Part shown: piece after piece, positions 1-7,817 of the stretch | Numbering within the stretch: the first letter of the stretch is position 1 | How the letters are laid out: every line of letters starts with the position of its first letter | Assembly (NCBI RefSeq): GCF_900110245.1 | Contig: NZ_FOCZ01000010.1 | Span: 205,879-269,878 of the forward strand | Length of the DNA: 64,000 bases | Origin: Niastella yeongjuensis | GTDB taxonomy: Bacteria; Bacteroidota; Bacteroidia; Chitinophagales; Chitinophagaceae | Direction: 5' to 3' | Made by a program: the position numbers and the translations under genes | Notes under the pieces: generated by a model | Told to the model about the DNA's origin: nothing | Seen by the model: only the letters and a program-made list of their open reading frames with translations | The model's database searches: none

Positions 1-1
1 A

Positions 2-733
2 GAGATCTCTAAATCGAGCTACCTGAGCTGTGGTAAATTTCCTGTTTCAACAGTAATACGCGTGCCTATTGGCGCTTATGGCGGCGGTGGGCCCTATCAC
101 AGCGGCAGTGTTGAAACAACGTTGTTATCTGTCAAAGGAATTAAAGTTGTATATCCCTCCAATGCGGCAGATATGAAAGGGTTGATGAAGGCCGCATTCC
201 TGGATCCCAATCCGGTAGTAATGTTGGAACATAAAGGATTATACTGGAGCAAAGTGCCGGGAACCGAAGATGCAAAAACAATTGAGCCGTCCCGGGATTA
301 TGTGTTGCCATTAGGGAAAGCAGCAGTGGTTATAGCTGCGGATGAAGTGAACGTTACTAACGGTGAATCCTGTTGTGTAATAACTTATGGCATGGGTGTG
401 TACTGGGCAAAGGCTGCTGCGAAGCATTTCCCGGGCCAGGTGGATGTGATTGATTTGCGTACGTTGTACCCACTTGATGAAAATCTCATTTTCGAAAGGG
501 TAAAAAAACATGGTAAATGTTTGGTAGTTACTGAAGAACAGCAGAACAACTCCTTTGCGGAAGCACTGGCCGGAAGAATTTCCTATACCTGTTTTCAATG
601 GCTTGACGCACCTGTTACCGTTATGGGCGCATTAAATGTTCCGGCAGTGCCGATGAATATGCAATTGGAACAAGCCATGTTACCTAATGGTGAAAAAGTG
701 GCTGCAAAAATTAAACAGTTATTACTCTCGTAA
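2..733 (+). CDS. 2-oxoacid dehydrogenase E1 component, beta part (5' truncated by window edge)
   Basis: The frame is open from base 2, so the gene begins before the window; the visible part is about 243 residues. It holds the end of the E1-beta pyrimidine-binding domain (PIGAYGGGGPYHSGSVE, then a PSNAADMKGLMKAA segment) and the whole transketolase C-terminal domain (ITYGMGVYWA, VIDLRTLYPLDE, VTEEQQNNSFAEALAGRI, MLPN). E1 decarboxylates a 2-oxoacid with thiamine diphosphate and passes the acyl group to the E2 lipoyl domain. The wording of the C-terminus resembles the fused alpha/beta E1 proteins of Bacteroidota, probably branched-chain or pyruvate type, but the fusion cannot be tested because the alpha part would lie outside the window. 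Confidence 0.9.
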   Translation, partial: EISKSSYLSCGKFPVSTVIRVPIGAYGGGGPYHSGSVETTLLSVKGIKVVYPSNAADMKGLMKAAFLDPNPVVMLEHKGLYWSKVPGTEDAKTIEPSRDYVLPLGKAAVVIAADEVNVTNGESCCVITYGMGVYWAKAAAKHFPGQVDVIDLRTLYPLDENLIFERVKKHGKCLVVTEEQQNNSFAEALAGRISYTCFQWLDAPVTVMGALNVPAVPMNMQLEQAMLPNGEKVAAKIKQLLLS

Positions 734-869
734 AAACGAGCAAAATATACTCTACTAGATAAATTTACTTCTTCTCTTATTCTACAAGATAAGTAGGTTG
801 TATCGTACATCCTATCCTTCTGCCGTTTATAATATTTTAACACGGGGCGTATAATAAAAATTGTCTTAT

Positions 870-886
870 TTACGTAGAGTTACGTA
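870..886 (+). promoter_or_regulatory. Paired TTACGTA direct repeats upstream of the IS1595-like gene
   Basis: TTACGTA occurs at 870-876 and again at 880-886, ten bases (about one helical turn) apart and 21 bp before the ATG at 908. Each contains the palindrome TACGTA. This is a plausible protein-binding site on one DNA face; function is inferred only from position. Confidence 0.35.
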
Positions 887-907
887 CTTCAAACCACCTA
901 AGCAGCC

Positions 908-1597
908 ATGAAAAACAGATATCTGAAAGGTGCCCATCTTTCCGAGCGGAAAGTTCGGGAACTTATTAAATTATTCTCAGAAGATCTGACAGCCACACAG
1001 ATCGCCAACATCACGGGAATTAGCCGTATTACGGTAAATGCGTATTTCAAGCTGATTCGTACGCACATCGCAAAGTTTTGCGAGGAAAGAAATCCATTTC
1101 AATTCACCAATGGAACGGCCATTTATCTTGCGTCGGAAAATGGGGGTATTGCCAGCAATGGCGATGCCGCTAAGAAATCGTTTTACGGCATATTTAAAAA
1201 CGATGAAACCATTTACACCGACAAAATTGCCAACATCGATTCGGAATGGATGTACGATTGGTTAAAAGGAAAAACGGAAGGCGAACGCGACATTGTTGAA
1301 AAACATCGCCTGCACATGTACAACGGCATTGCCGATTTTAACAGTATTCGCCTGTACCGTACCAACGATTCGGTATCAGGGGTAATCCGCGGCAAATCGA
1401 ACATCGATGAAATTGATCTGTTCTGGGGCATGCTGAAATCGCGGTTGATAAAATTCCGCGGTTTAAACAGCGGCACCCTGCACCTGCACGTAAAAGAAAC
1501 GGAGTTCAGGTACAACTACAGGGAAAACGATTTATTTGAGCTGCTGATGGAAATTTTGCACAAACGTCCGTTGCATTATTCAAAAGCAGTAAGATAA
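908..1597 (+). CDS. IS1595-like transposase relative, catalytic residues apparently lost
   Basis: The 229-residue protein matches the layout of IS1595/ISXO2-type transposases. It has an N-terminal helix-turn-helix (LSERKVRELIKLFSEDLTA to ITVNAYFKLIRTHI, about residues 10-55) and a C-terminal block near residues 162-200 (IDEIDLFWGMLKSRL, then HLHVKETEFRYNYR) equivalent to the family's NGIESFW and FYLHLKECEFRFNHR blocks. The usual VDESYFG block is replaced by an unrelated stretch after FCEERNPF, the HSDGW block is not recognisable, and the NxxE of the last block reads DEID. The frame is intact. No terminal inverted repeats or target duplications were seen. It may be a domesticated DNA-binding derivative rather than an active transposase. 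Confidence 0.7.
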   Translation: MKNRYLKGAHLSERKVRELIKLFSEDLTATQIANITGISRITVNAYFKLIRTHIAKFCEERNPFQFTNGTAIYLASENGGIASNGDAAKKSFYGIFKNDETIYTDKIANIDSEWMYDWLKGKTEGERDIVEKHRLHMYNGIADFNSIRLYRTNDSVSGVIRGKSNIDEIDLFWGMLKSRLIKFRGLNSGTLHLHVKETEFRYNYRENDLFELLMEILHKRPLHYSKAVR

Positions 1598-1599
1598 TT

Positions 1600-1654
1600 G
1601 CGGTAGCCCCTGATCAGACGGGGCGCCGCGAGGACTTTCTCCGGGGATTTTTTT
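1600..1654 (+). terminator. Possible terminator after the IS1595-like gene
   Basis: A two-part stem (GCGG 1600-1603 with CCGC 1626-1629, GCCCC 1606-1610 with GGGGC 1620-1624) directly follows the stop codon. A T-run follows about 20 bases later at 1648-1654. The gap makes this weaker than the hairpin at 1728. Confidence 0.4.
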
Positions 1655-1727
1655 CTATAGCCTATCGCAACTCATCCCTGGAGCATATAAAACCAGTTGC
1701 GGTAATAGAATTTTTCTCATGTGACTC

Positions 1728-1757
1728 GCGGGTAGTGTCTACTACCCGCTCTTTTTA
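1728..1757 (+). terminator. Rho-independent terminator upstream of the CDF transporter
   Basis: Perfect 9-bp stem GCGGGTAGT (1728-1736) / ACTACCCGC (1741-1749) with a 4-base loop, followed by TCTTTTTATTTT. It would stop transcription coming from the IS1595-like gene and insulate the transporter gene 20 bp downstream. Confidence 0.85.
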
Positions 1758-1765
1758 TTTTCCTG

Positions 1766-1773
1766 TAACTTTG
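1766..1773 (+). promoter_or_regulatory. TAnnTTTG -7 promoter element at the CDF start
   Basis: TAACTTTG matches the Bacteroidota -7 consensus exactly and lies only four bases before the ATG at 1778. If used, transcription would begin at or next to the start codon, giving a leaderless mRNA. No clear -33 TTTG was found at the usual distance. Confidence 0.5.
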
Positions 1774-1777
1774 GGCA

Positions 1778-2728
1778 ATGGCGCACGATCATTCACACCA
1801 TGACCACTCCCATGCCGTATCGTTCAATAAAGAAAGCCTGAAGGCCTTTCAGCTGGGTATTGGCCTCAATATAGTGTTTGTGGCGGTGGAAATAGGGGCT
1901 GGCCTCACCTATAAATCCATGTCGCTGTTGAGCGATGCCGGGCATAACCTGGCAGATGTTGCCAGCCTGCTGCTTTCCTACATTGCCTTTAAACTCGCCC
2001 ACAAACAGGCTACCATCCGGTATACTTACGGATTTAAGAAAACAACCGTATTAGCGGCCTTTTTAAACGCCCTGCTGCTGCTACTGGCAATTGGAATGCT
2101 GGGGTACGAATCGGTACTTCGCCTGCAGTCGCCGCCCGTTGTAGAGGGTAGTGGCATTGCCTGGGTGGCTGCACTGGGTATTGTAGTGAACGGCGTATCT
2201 GCGCTGCTTTTTTTCAGGCATAAAGACACCGACCTGAATGTAAAAGGCGCCTACTGGCATCTGCTGGCCGATGCCCTGGTTTCGGTAGGCGTGGTTATTG
2301 GCGGAATTGTAATTTCCTACACCGGTTGGTACTGGTTAGATCCTGTGATTGGACTGGCGATCATGATCATCATATTGATCGGCACCTGGTCGTTACTAAC
2401 CGATAGCTTTAATATGTCGGTAGATGGCGTGCCCGCAGGCATTGAGCTGGATGAAATAAGCCGTGTTATCTTATCTGTTGGGTATATCGTGAACGTACAC
2501 CACATTCACATTTGGCCAATAAGCACCACCGAGAACGCGCTCACCGCCCATGTGATCATCGATGACGGCCTGCCTTTCGATGAAAAATTAAAAGTGATCC
2601 AACAGCTCAAACATGAGTTGATGCATCACAACATTCACCACAGTACTATTGAACTGGAATCGAAAACCATACATTGCCCCGATGAGAACGAACGGTTGGA
2701 ACAACAGGCGCAACAACACTTACATTAA
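1778..2728 (+). CDS. Cation diffusion facilitator (CDF) zinc/cobalt exporter, CzcD-like
   Basis: The 316-residue protein has a His-rich N-terminus (HDHSHHDHSH), six predicted membrane helices and a cytosolic C-terminal domain, the full CDF layout. Metal-site motifs are visible: SDAGHNLADV in helix 2 and HLLADALVS in helix 5, each giving the H-x3-D pattern of zinc CDFs. The C-terminal HHIHIWPIS and HIIDD-like stretch fits the dimerising domain. It would export Zn2+ (possibly Co2+/Cd2+) across the inner membrane in exchange for protons. The stop codon overlaps the convergent beta-lactamase-like gene by 4 bp. Confidence 0.95.
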   Translation: MAHDHSHHDHSHAVSFNKESLKAFQLGIGLNIVFVAVEIGAGLTYKSMSLLSDAGHNLADVASLLLSYIAFKLAHKQATIRYTYGFKKTTVLAAFLNALLLLLAIGMLGYESVLRLQSPPVVEGSGIAWVAALGIVVNGVSALLFFRHKDTDLNVKGAYWHLLADALVSVGVVIGGIVISYTGWYWLDPVIGLAIMIIILIGTWSLLTDSFNMSVDGVPAGIELDEISRVILSVGYIVNVHHIHIWPISTTENALTAHVIIDDGLPFDEKLKVIQQLKHELMHHNIHHSTIELESKTIHCPDENERLEQQAQQHLH

Positions 2729-3630
2729 GATTCCCTGGGAGTGATCACATAGTTGTAGATCATTTCCGATACTTCTGCCATTGCTTTTTTAGCGTTGGCT
2801 TCGTTCTGCAGGTTTTTTGATAAGATCACCAGTACGTATTTTTTTCCATTGGGCAGAAACACGATTCCTGAGTCGTGTAGAACGTGGGAGATATTCCCCG
2901 TTTTGTGTGCCACCTTAACATCTTTTGGTAAGCGGGCAGGAATGATGTCGTTGAATTCCTGGTTTAATAAGATTTTAATCATCGCCTGTGAAGAAGCGTT
3001 GTCTACTATTTCACCCTGCGCCATCTTTTCATAGATCACCAGCAGATCGTTTGCAGTGGTAACATTATTCAAACCTTTATCGAATGCTTTTGAATCTTCC
3101 ACACCCCGCAGCACCTGTATTTTATCAGCACCCAGCTGCCGCATGGTTTGTGTAACATTATGTGCGTTTACCAGTTCTATTACCATATTGGTGGCCAGGT
3201 TGCTGCTTCTGATGATCATGTCATATACCAGGTTATACAGCGAATATTTTTCACCCAGGTGCTGGTACAGCGTTGTGTCACTGTCGTCATGGGCATTCAG
3301 ACTGAACGCACTGTTGTCGACTATACTGCTGAATAAATTTTTAAGTGCAAAGGAATCGTTCAATGAGAACCTGCCTGCTGCAGCCTGTTTGTATACTTCA
3401 ATCATAACAGGCGTTTTCATGGTACTGGCCGCATGAAAAAAATCCTGGTCATTAAGCAACAACATTTCTCCAGTAGAAAGGTCTTTGAACGCCACAGCAA
3501 AATTACCCGGTTGTTCAGCCAGTTTGGAACTGATCTGATCTTTGAGTTTATCTATTGACATACGATTGGTGCAGGCGCAAAACAGGAACAGGCTGCCAAG
3601 CAATAAGAAAGTTTTGGGATAATAGGTCAT
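2725..3630 (-). CDS. Class A beta-lactamase-like serine hydrolase, probable lipoprotein
   Basis: This 301-residue protein begins with a hydrophobic signal and a Cys at residue 20 (LFLFCAC), suggesting a lipoprotein. The penicillin-recognising serine motifs are present: STMK (Ser69, Lys72), SSN (142-144, in place of SDN), a possible omega-loop Glu178 (RGVED) and KTG (243-245). These support a class A beta-lactamase fold in the periplasm. Whether it hydrolyses beta-lactams or another substrate cannot be told from sequence. It is convergent with the CDF gene and divergent from the response regulator, so it is probably its own transcript. Confidence 0.85.
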   Translation of the reverse strand: MTYYPKTFLLLGSLFLFCACTNRMSIDKLKDQISSKLAEQPGNFAVAFKDLSTGEMLLLNDQDFFHAASTMKTPVMIEVYKQAAAGRFSLNDSFALKNLFSSIVDNSAFSLNAHDDSDTTLYQHLGEKYSLYNLVYDMIIRSSNLATNMVIELVNAHNVTQTMRQLGADKIQVLRGVEDSKAFDKGLNNVTTANDLLVIYEKMAQGEIVDNASSQAMIKILLNQEFNDIIPARLPKDVKVAHKTGNISHVLHDSGIVFLPNGKKYVLVILSKNLQNEANAKKAMAEVSEMIYNYVITPRES

Positions 3631-3724
3631 AACCGGTAGTTATTGAACCGAAGATAATAGAAAATGTGAAAAAAAACTTACCTTGAACAGGACGTAGGCT
3701 ATCACATTTCAGAAACTAATCTCA

Positions 3725-4138
3725 ATGCTTCAAAATCAACTGCTGTTTTTGGTGGATGACGACCTGGATGATCATGAAATATTTAAATCAGCGCTGGAAA
3801 AGGTTGATTCAGCCATTCAATTATTGGCGGCTACCAATGGTTTAGAGGCCCTGACCATGCTCTCAATTGCCAACAAATTGCCCGACTATATTTTTGTCGA
3901 CCTCAATATGCCCCGCATGGGTGGTTTGCAATTTCTAAAAGAAATAAAACAAACCCACCACCTCAAAGACGTTCCGGTAATCATTTACACCACCAGTTCA
4001 AACCCGGTAGATATTCTCAGAACAAAAGAATTGGGCGCGGTAACGTTTATTACAAAACCATCCCGGTTTTCAGAACTCTGCAGTTTTTTGCGGTCGTTGA
4101 TCAATGGTCAGTCAACAGCCACTATACAAACACTATAA
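3725..4138 (+). CDS. Single-domain response regulator (REC only)
   Basis: A 137-residue receiver domain without an output domain. The acidic triad DDD is near residues 11-13, the phospho-acceptor Asp lies in FVDLNMPRMGG, the conserved Thr region is IIYTTSS and the Lys is in FITKPS. Such stand-alone receivers act by protein contacts or as phosphorelay intermediates. No partner kinase is adjacent; the nearest histidine kinase is at 11.2-12.8 kb. The 3' end overlaps the convergent nucleoside phosphorylase gene by 6 bp. Confidence 0.92.
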   Translation: MLQNQLLFLVDDDLDDHEIFKSALEKVDSAIQLLAATNGLEALTMLSIANKLPDYIFVDLNMPRMGGLQFLKEIKQTHHLKDVPVIIYTTSSNPVDILRTKELGAVTFITKPSRFSELCSFLRSLINGQSTATIQTL

Positions 4139-4954
4139 TTGTTCAATAACGCTTTTGAATACGGAACTCAGTTTTACGTCGGCTTTGGCGGCCACAGCAA
4201 TTATTTCATCGATATTCACGGCATGCAGGTTGTCGGGATCACATTCGTCGGTGATCACACTAACGGCTGCACAGGACAGTCCGATCTGATTGGCAACAAT
4301 AACTTCTGGTACCGTGCTCATACCTACCATATCAGCGCCGATCACGCGAAGAAAACGGTATTCAGCCCTTGTTTCCAGGTTAGGCCCGGGCACGGCCACA
4401 TAAATGCCCTGTTTCAGTGGAACTGCCAGGTCAAGCGCCGTTTTAATAAATACTTTGTTTAAACGGAGGTCATAAGGCTGGCTCATGTCTGGGAACCGGG
4501 GCCCCAGACCGGGTTCGTTTACGCCGCGCAGGGGATTTTCAGGTTGCAGGTTAATATGGTCGGTCAGTAACACAAGATCGCCCTTTTTGTACTCGGGGTT
4601 CATGCCGCCGGCAGCATTGCTCAACAACAGGCTGGTTACACCTAATGCCTGGAAGACCCTTACCGGAAAAGTGATCTGTTGCATGCTATAACCTTCATAA
4701 TAGTGAAAGCGGCCCTGCATGATCAGTATTTTTTTATCGCCAAGGCTGGCGAGGCTGAGTTTACCTTTGTGCGATTCAACAGTAGAGGTGGGAAAATGCG
4801 GGATCTCATTGTAAGAAATTTGCCGGATCACTTCAACCCGGTCAATAAAAGAACCCAGGCCGGTGCCCAAAACAATAGCGGTGGAAGCGCCGGTGAATCC
4901 TTTCTCTTCTAAAAACTGGGCTGTTTGTTTAATTTTTTCAATGATTTGGTTCAT
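4133..4954 (-). CDS. Purine nucleoside phosphorylase, trimeric (PNP/MTAP family)
   Basis: It cleaves purine (deoxy)ribonucleosides with phosphate to base plus (deoxy)ribose-1-phosphate in purine salvage. Family blocks seen include VLGTGLGSFIDRV (phosphate loop), MQGRFHYYEGY, LLSNAAGGMNPEYKKGDLV, GPNLETRAEYR, DMVGMSTVPEV and VITDECDPDN. The frame is open to a TTG at 4987, but the internal ATG at 4954 gives MNQIIEKIKQ and 273 residues, the normal family length, so it is preferred. The Asn of ECDPDN at the base-binding position suggests purine nucleoside rather than methylthioadenosine specificity. Confidence 0.93.
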   Translation of the reverse strand: MNQIIEKIKQTAQFLEEKGFTGASTAIVLGTGLGSFIDRVEVIRQISYNEIPHFPTSTVESHKGKLSLASLGDKKILIMQGRFHYYEGYSMQQITFPVRVFQALGVTSLLLSNAAGGMNPEYKKGDLVLLTDHINLQPENPLRGVNEPGLGPRFPDMSQPYDLRLNKVFIKTALDLAVPLKQGIYVAVPGPNLETRAEYRFLRVIGADMVGMSTVPEVIVANQIGLSCAAVSVITDECDPDNLHAVNIDEIIAVAAKADVKLSSVFKSVIEQL

Positions 4955-5004
4955 CCCGTGATTTTTTTTCAAAATAAAGTAATCCAATGGTTATTTACTA
5001 GCAT

Positions 5005-5022
5005 TTGAATATTTTTATTCAA
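5005..5022. promoter_or_regulatory. AT-rich inverted repeat between divergent PNP and sulfatase genes
   Basis: TTGAATA (5005-5011) and TATTCAA (5016-5022) form a perfect 7-bp inverted repeat with a TTTT centre in the 142-bp divergent intergenic region. It could be an operator or part of a promoter; no regulator can be assigned. Confidence 0.3.
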
Positions 5023-5096
5023 TAGTGTATTCTTTTTCAGAATATGATCTGTATTGTTAATTCTATTAATTTAGTGGAGTAATAACAGATCAATCA

Positions 5097-6548
5097 ATGC
5101 CAATGAAAATGAACAAATCATTTGTTAAGATCGCCTTCTCTGTTTTAAGTGTATTGTTCCTGTGCCAGCAAAGCGATGCCCAACAGGCAAAGACAGCCAA
5201 ACCCAATATTATTTTCATCCTTGCAGATGACCTGGGCTATGGCGATCTGGGTTGTTATGGACAAAAGCTGATACAAACGCCGCATTTGGATGCCATGGCT
5301 AAACAAGGCACGCGGTTTACGCAGTTTTATGCCGGCACAGCCGTATGTGCACCCTCCCGTTCATCTTTTCTTACTGGTCAACATACAGGGCATACCCCCA
5401 TTCGGGGCAATAAAGGAGTGCAACCGGAAGGACAATGGCCCATACCCGATACGGCCGTTACCATTGCAGAAGTAATGAAGCAGGCAGGTTATGCCACCGG
5501 CGATTTTGGAAAATGGGGGCTGGGCCCGGTAGCCTCCTCAGGCGATCCAATTAAACAGGGATTCGATGCATTCTATGGATACAATTGCCAGTCGCTGGCA
5601 CATGATTATTACCCTGATCATTTATGGGAAAACGATACGCGGGTTGACTTCGCCGCCAATACACCAGATCAGCCAACTGATTACTCGGCAGACTTAATAC
5701 ACCAGAAAGCGCTGCAGTTTATTGATCAGCATAAAAGCAATCCATTTTTTGTATTTCTCTCTTATACCCTGCCACACGCTGCCTTACAGGTGCCCAACGA
5801 CAGTTTATTTGAGAAATACAAAAAGCTACTCAATGAACACTCCATTCCGGTACCCAAATGGAATGGCAAAGGCTATGCGCCACAGGCGTTTCCCCGGGCT
5901 GCTTATGCCGCTATGGTAGGCCGGCTGGATGCATATGTTGGACAGATCCTGCAAAAATTAAAAGAAGATGGTATTGATAAAAACACCCTGGTGATCTTCT
6001 CAAGTGATAATGGTCCGCATAAGGAAGGCGGCAATGATCCGGATTACTTTAACAGTAATGGCCCATTACGGGGTATTAAAAGAGACCTGTACGAAGGCGG
6101 CATGCGGGAGCCTATGATCGCCTGGTGGCCCGGTAAAATAAAAGCGGGCGGTACTTCCGATTATGTAGGCGCCTTCTGGGATCTTTTACCCACGTTTGCC
6201 GAACTGGGTCATGCCCCGAAACCTAAAAACATCGATGGCATTTCAATTGTACCGGCCTTGCTGGGACAAAAAAATGCACCCATGCACCCCTGGTTATATT
6301 GGGAGTTTCATGAGCAGGGCGGTAAACAGGCCGTGCGAATGGGAAAATGGAAAGGCATAAAATTAAATGTAACGGAGCAGCCCAATGGACCTATAGAGTT
6401 GTATGACCTGACAACAGATGAGGGCGAGCAAAATAATGTGGCTGATAAACACCCGGATGTAGTGCAGCAGATCCGGACAATTATGCAACAGCAACACCGG
6501 GAGAGCCCGGATTTTCCTTTGTTTACAAAATCAGCAAACGCAGAATGA
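5097..6548 (+). CDS. Secreted type I sulfatase (arylsulfatase A family)
   Basis: The 483-residue protein has a signal peptide ending near QQSDAQQ, followed by the sulfatase fold starting PNIIFILADDLGYGDLG, whose Asp pair binds calcium. The signature VCAPSRSSFLTG places the Cys destined to become formylglycine at residue 84 (CxPSR type). SSDNGPHKEGG supplies further metal ligands. It should hydrolyse sulfate esters of glycans in the periplasm or outside. ATG codons at 5103 and 5109 are alternative starts. Its last codon overlaps the next gene (ATGA), which encodes the matching formylglycine-generating enzyme. Confidence 0.94.
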   Translation: MPMKMNKSFVKIAFSVLSVLFLCQQSDAQQAKTAKPNIIFILADDLGYGDLGCYGQKLIQTPHLDAMAKQGTRFTQFYAGTAVCAPSRSSFLTGQHTGHTPIRGNKGVQPEGQWPIPDTAVTIAEVMKQAGYATGDFGKWGLGPVASSGDPIKQGFDAFYGYNCQSLAHDYYPDHLWENDTRVDFAANTPDQPTDYSADLIHQKALQFIDQHKSNPFFVFLSYTLPHAALQVPNDSLFEKYKKLLNEHSIPVPKWNGKGYAPQAFPRAAYAAMVGRLDAYVGQILQKLKEDGIDKNTLVIFSSDNGPHKEGGNDPDYFNSNGPLRGIKRDLYEGGMREPMIAWWPGKIKAGGTSDYVGAFWDLLPTFAELGHAPKPKNIDGISIVPALLGQKNAPMHPWLYWEFHEQGGKQAVRMGKWKGIKLNVTEQPNGPIELYDLTTDEGEQNNVADKHPDVVQQIRTIMQQQHRESPDFPLFTKSANAE

Positions 6549-7693
6549 GATTGACAGGTAAAAATAGCAGCAGCGTAATCGCCATATGTGCCGTAGCTAT
6601 AGTAGCAGTAATTGCAGCATGTAACCAATCAGGCGGTAAAGTAGCGGCAAGAACAGATAGTATCCCTAAAGGCGATACTATTATGTCCTGCACCTCGAAC
6701 CTGCCATCGCGTTTTGCGGCTGCCACTTCAACTGATTCAATTGTTGCCAATGGCAAAAGCTCCTATGTCGGGATGGTGAAGATCCCCGGTGGTGATTTTC
6801 AAATGGGAGCTGCAGATAAGGAAGGCAGACCGGATGAATATCCGCAGCATGCCGTACACGTAGATGGCTTTTATATGGATGCTACCGAAGTAACCAATGC
6901 GCAGTTCATGGAATTTGTAAAAGCCACCCACTATTTAACAACCGCAGAACGTACACCCGATTGGGTGGAATTACAAAAACAACTGCCGCCAGGCACACCC
7001 AAACCGGCCGACAGCCTGCTGGTGGCAGCTTCACTGGTATTTACACCGCCGGTACATGCTGTTGCATTGAATGATGTAAGCCAGTGGTGGCAATGGGTGA
7101 AAGGGGCCGACTGGAAACACCCGGAAGGGCCGGGCAGCAACTTAAAAGGAAAAGAGAATTATCCTGTAGTACAGGTTTCCTGGGACGATGCCATGGCGTA
7201 CGCAAAATGGGCGGGCAAGCGATTGCCAACAGAAGCGGAGTGGGAGTGGGCTGCCCGCGCAGGGTTAGCCAATCAAACCTATACCTGGGGCAATGAGCCT
7301 GTCGAAAAGGGACAACCGAAAGCAAACATCTGGCAGGGACATTTCCCTGATCGTAATACGGTGGCTGACGGGTTTGCGCGGGTGGCGCCGGTTAAGTCAT
7401 TTGCCGCCAATGCCTATGGCTTATATGATGTGGCCGGTAATGTATGGGAGTGGTGTTCCGATTGGTACCGCTCAGATTATTATGCCCAGGTGGCAGCAAA
7501 GAAACTGGAGAACCCCACCGGGCCTGCCGCCAGTTACGATCCTGATGAACCCACTGTTCCTAAAAGAGTGGTGCGCGGTGGTTCATTTTTGTGTCATGCA
7601 TCTTATTGCGCCAGCTATCGTGTATCGGCCCGGATGAAAACTTCACCTGATACCGGTCTTGAACATACAGGCTTCCGGTGCGTAAAACAGTAG
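6545..7693 (+). CDS. Formylglycine-generating enzyme (SUMF1/FGE type), lipoprotein
   Basis: This 382-residue protein starts with a membrane signal and lipobox VIAAC, so it is predicted to be exported and lipidated. The SUMF1 domain follows: GGDFQMG, SWDDAMAYAKWAGKRLPTE, AGNVWEWCSDWY and the end GFRC. Near the C-terminus GGSFLCHASYC provides two cysteines (350 and 355) with the C-x4-C spacing and surroundings of true FGE enzymes, unlike the many SUMF1 proteins that lack them. It would oxidise the sulfatase Cys to formylglycine. The ATGA overlap with the sulfatase gene implies translational coupling. Export of both would place maturation in the periplasm. Confidence 0.88.
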   Translation: MRLTGKNSSSVIAICAVAIVAVIAACNQSGGKVAARTDSIPKGDTIMSCTSNLPSRFAAATSTDSIVANGKSSYVGMVKIPGGDFQMGAADKEGRPDEYPQHAVHVDGFYMDATEVTNAQFMEFVKATHYLTTAERTPDWVELQKQLPPGTPKPADSLLVAASLVFTPPVHAVALNDVSQWWQWVKGADWKHPEGPGSNLKGKENYPVVQVSWDDAMAYAKWAGKRLPTEAEWEWAARAGLANQTYTWGNEPVEKGQPKANIWQGHFPDRNTVADGFARVAPVKSFAANAYGLYDVAGNVWEWCSDWYRSDYYAQVAAKKLENPTGPAASYDPDEPTVPKRVVRGGSFLCHASYCASYRVSARMKTSPDTGLEHTGFRCVKQ

Positions 7694-7753
7694 ATAGCAG
7701 AAAAAAATATTTGAGCAGGGCTCTTTTTAATTTTGCAAAATCGTTTTAGATGT

Positions 7754-7766
7754 GTAACATTGTTAC
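7754..7766. promoter_or_regulatory. Perfect 13-bp palindrome, candidate LacI-family operator
   Basis: GTAACA-T-TGTTAC is a perfect inverted repeat 51 bp upstream of the mannosidase start. A LacI-type regulator is encoded right after the mannosidase. The assignment as its operator is inferred from position and symmetry. Confidence 0.4.
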
Positions 7767-7777
7767 GGATTTATTCA

Positions 7778-7797
7778 TATCTACCTCCCCGTAGATA
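7778..7797. promoter_or_regulatory. Second inverted repeat before the GH92 gene
   Basis: TATCTAC (7778-7784) and GTAGATA (7791-7797) form a perfect 7-bp inverted repeat around CTCCCC, ending 20 bp before the ATG. It could be a regulator site or a hairpin in the mRNA leader. Confidence 0.35.
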
Positions 7798-7817
7798 CAA
7801 CTAAATTAACTGAGTAC

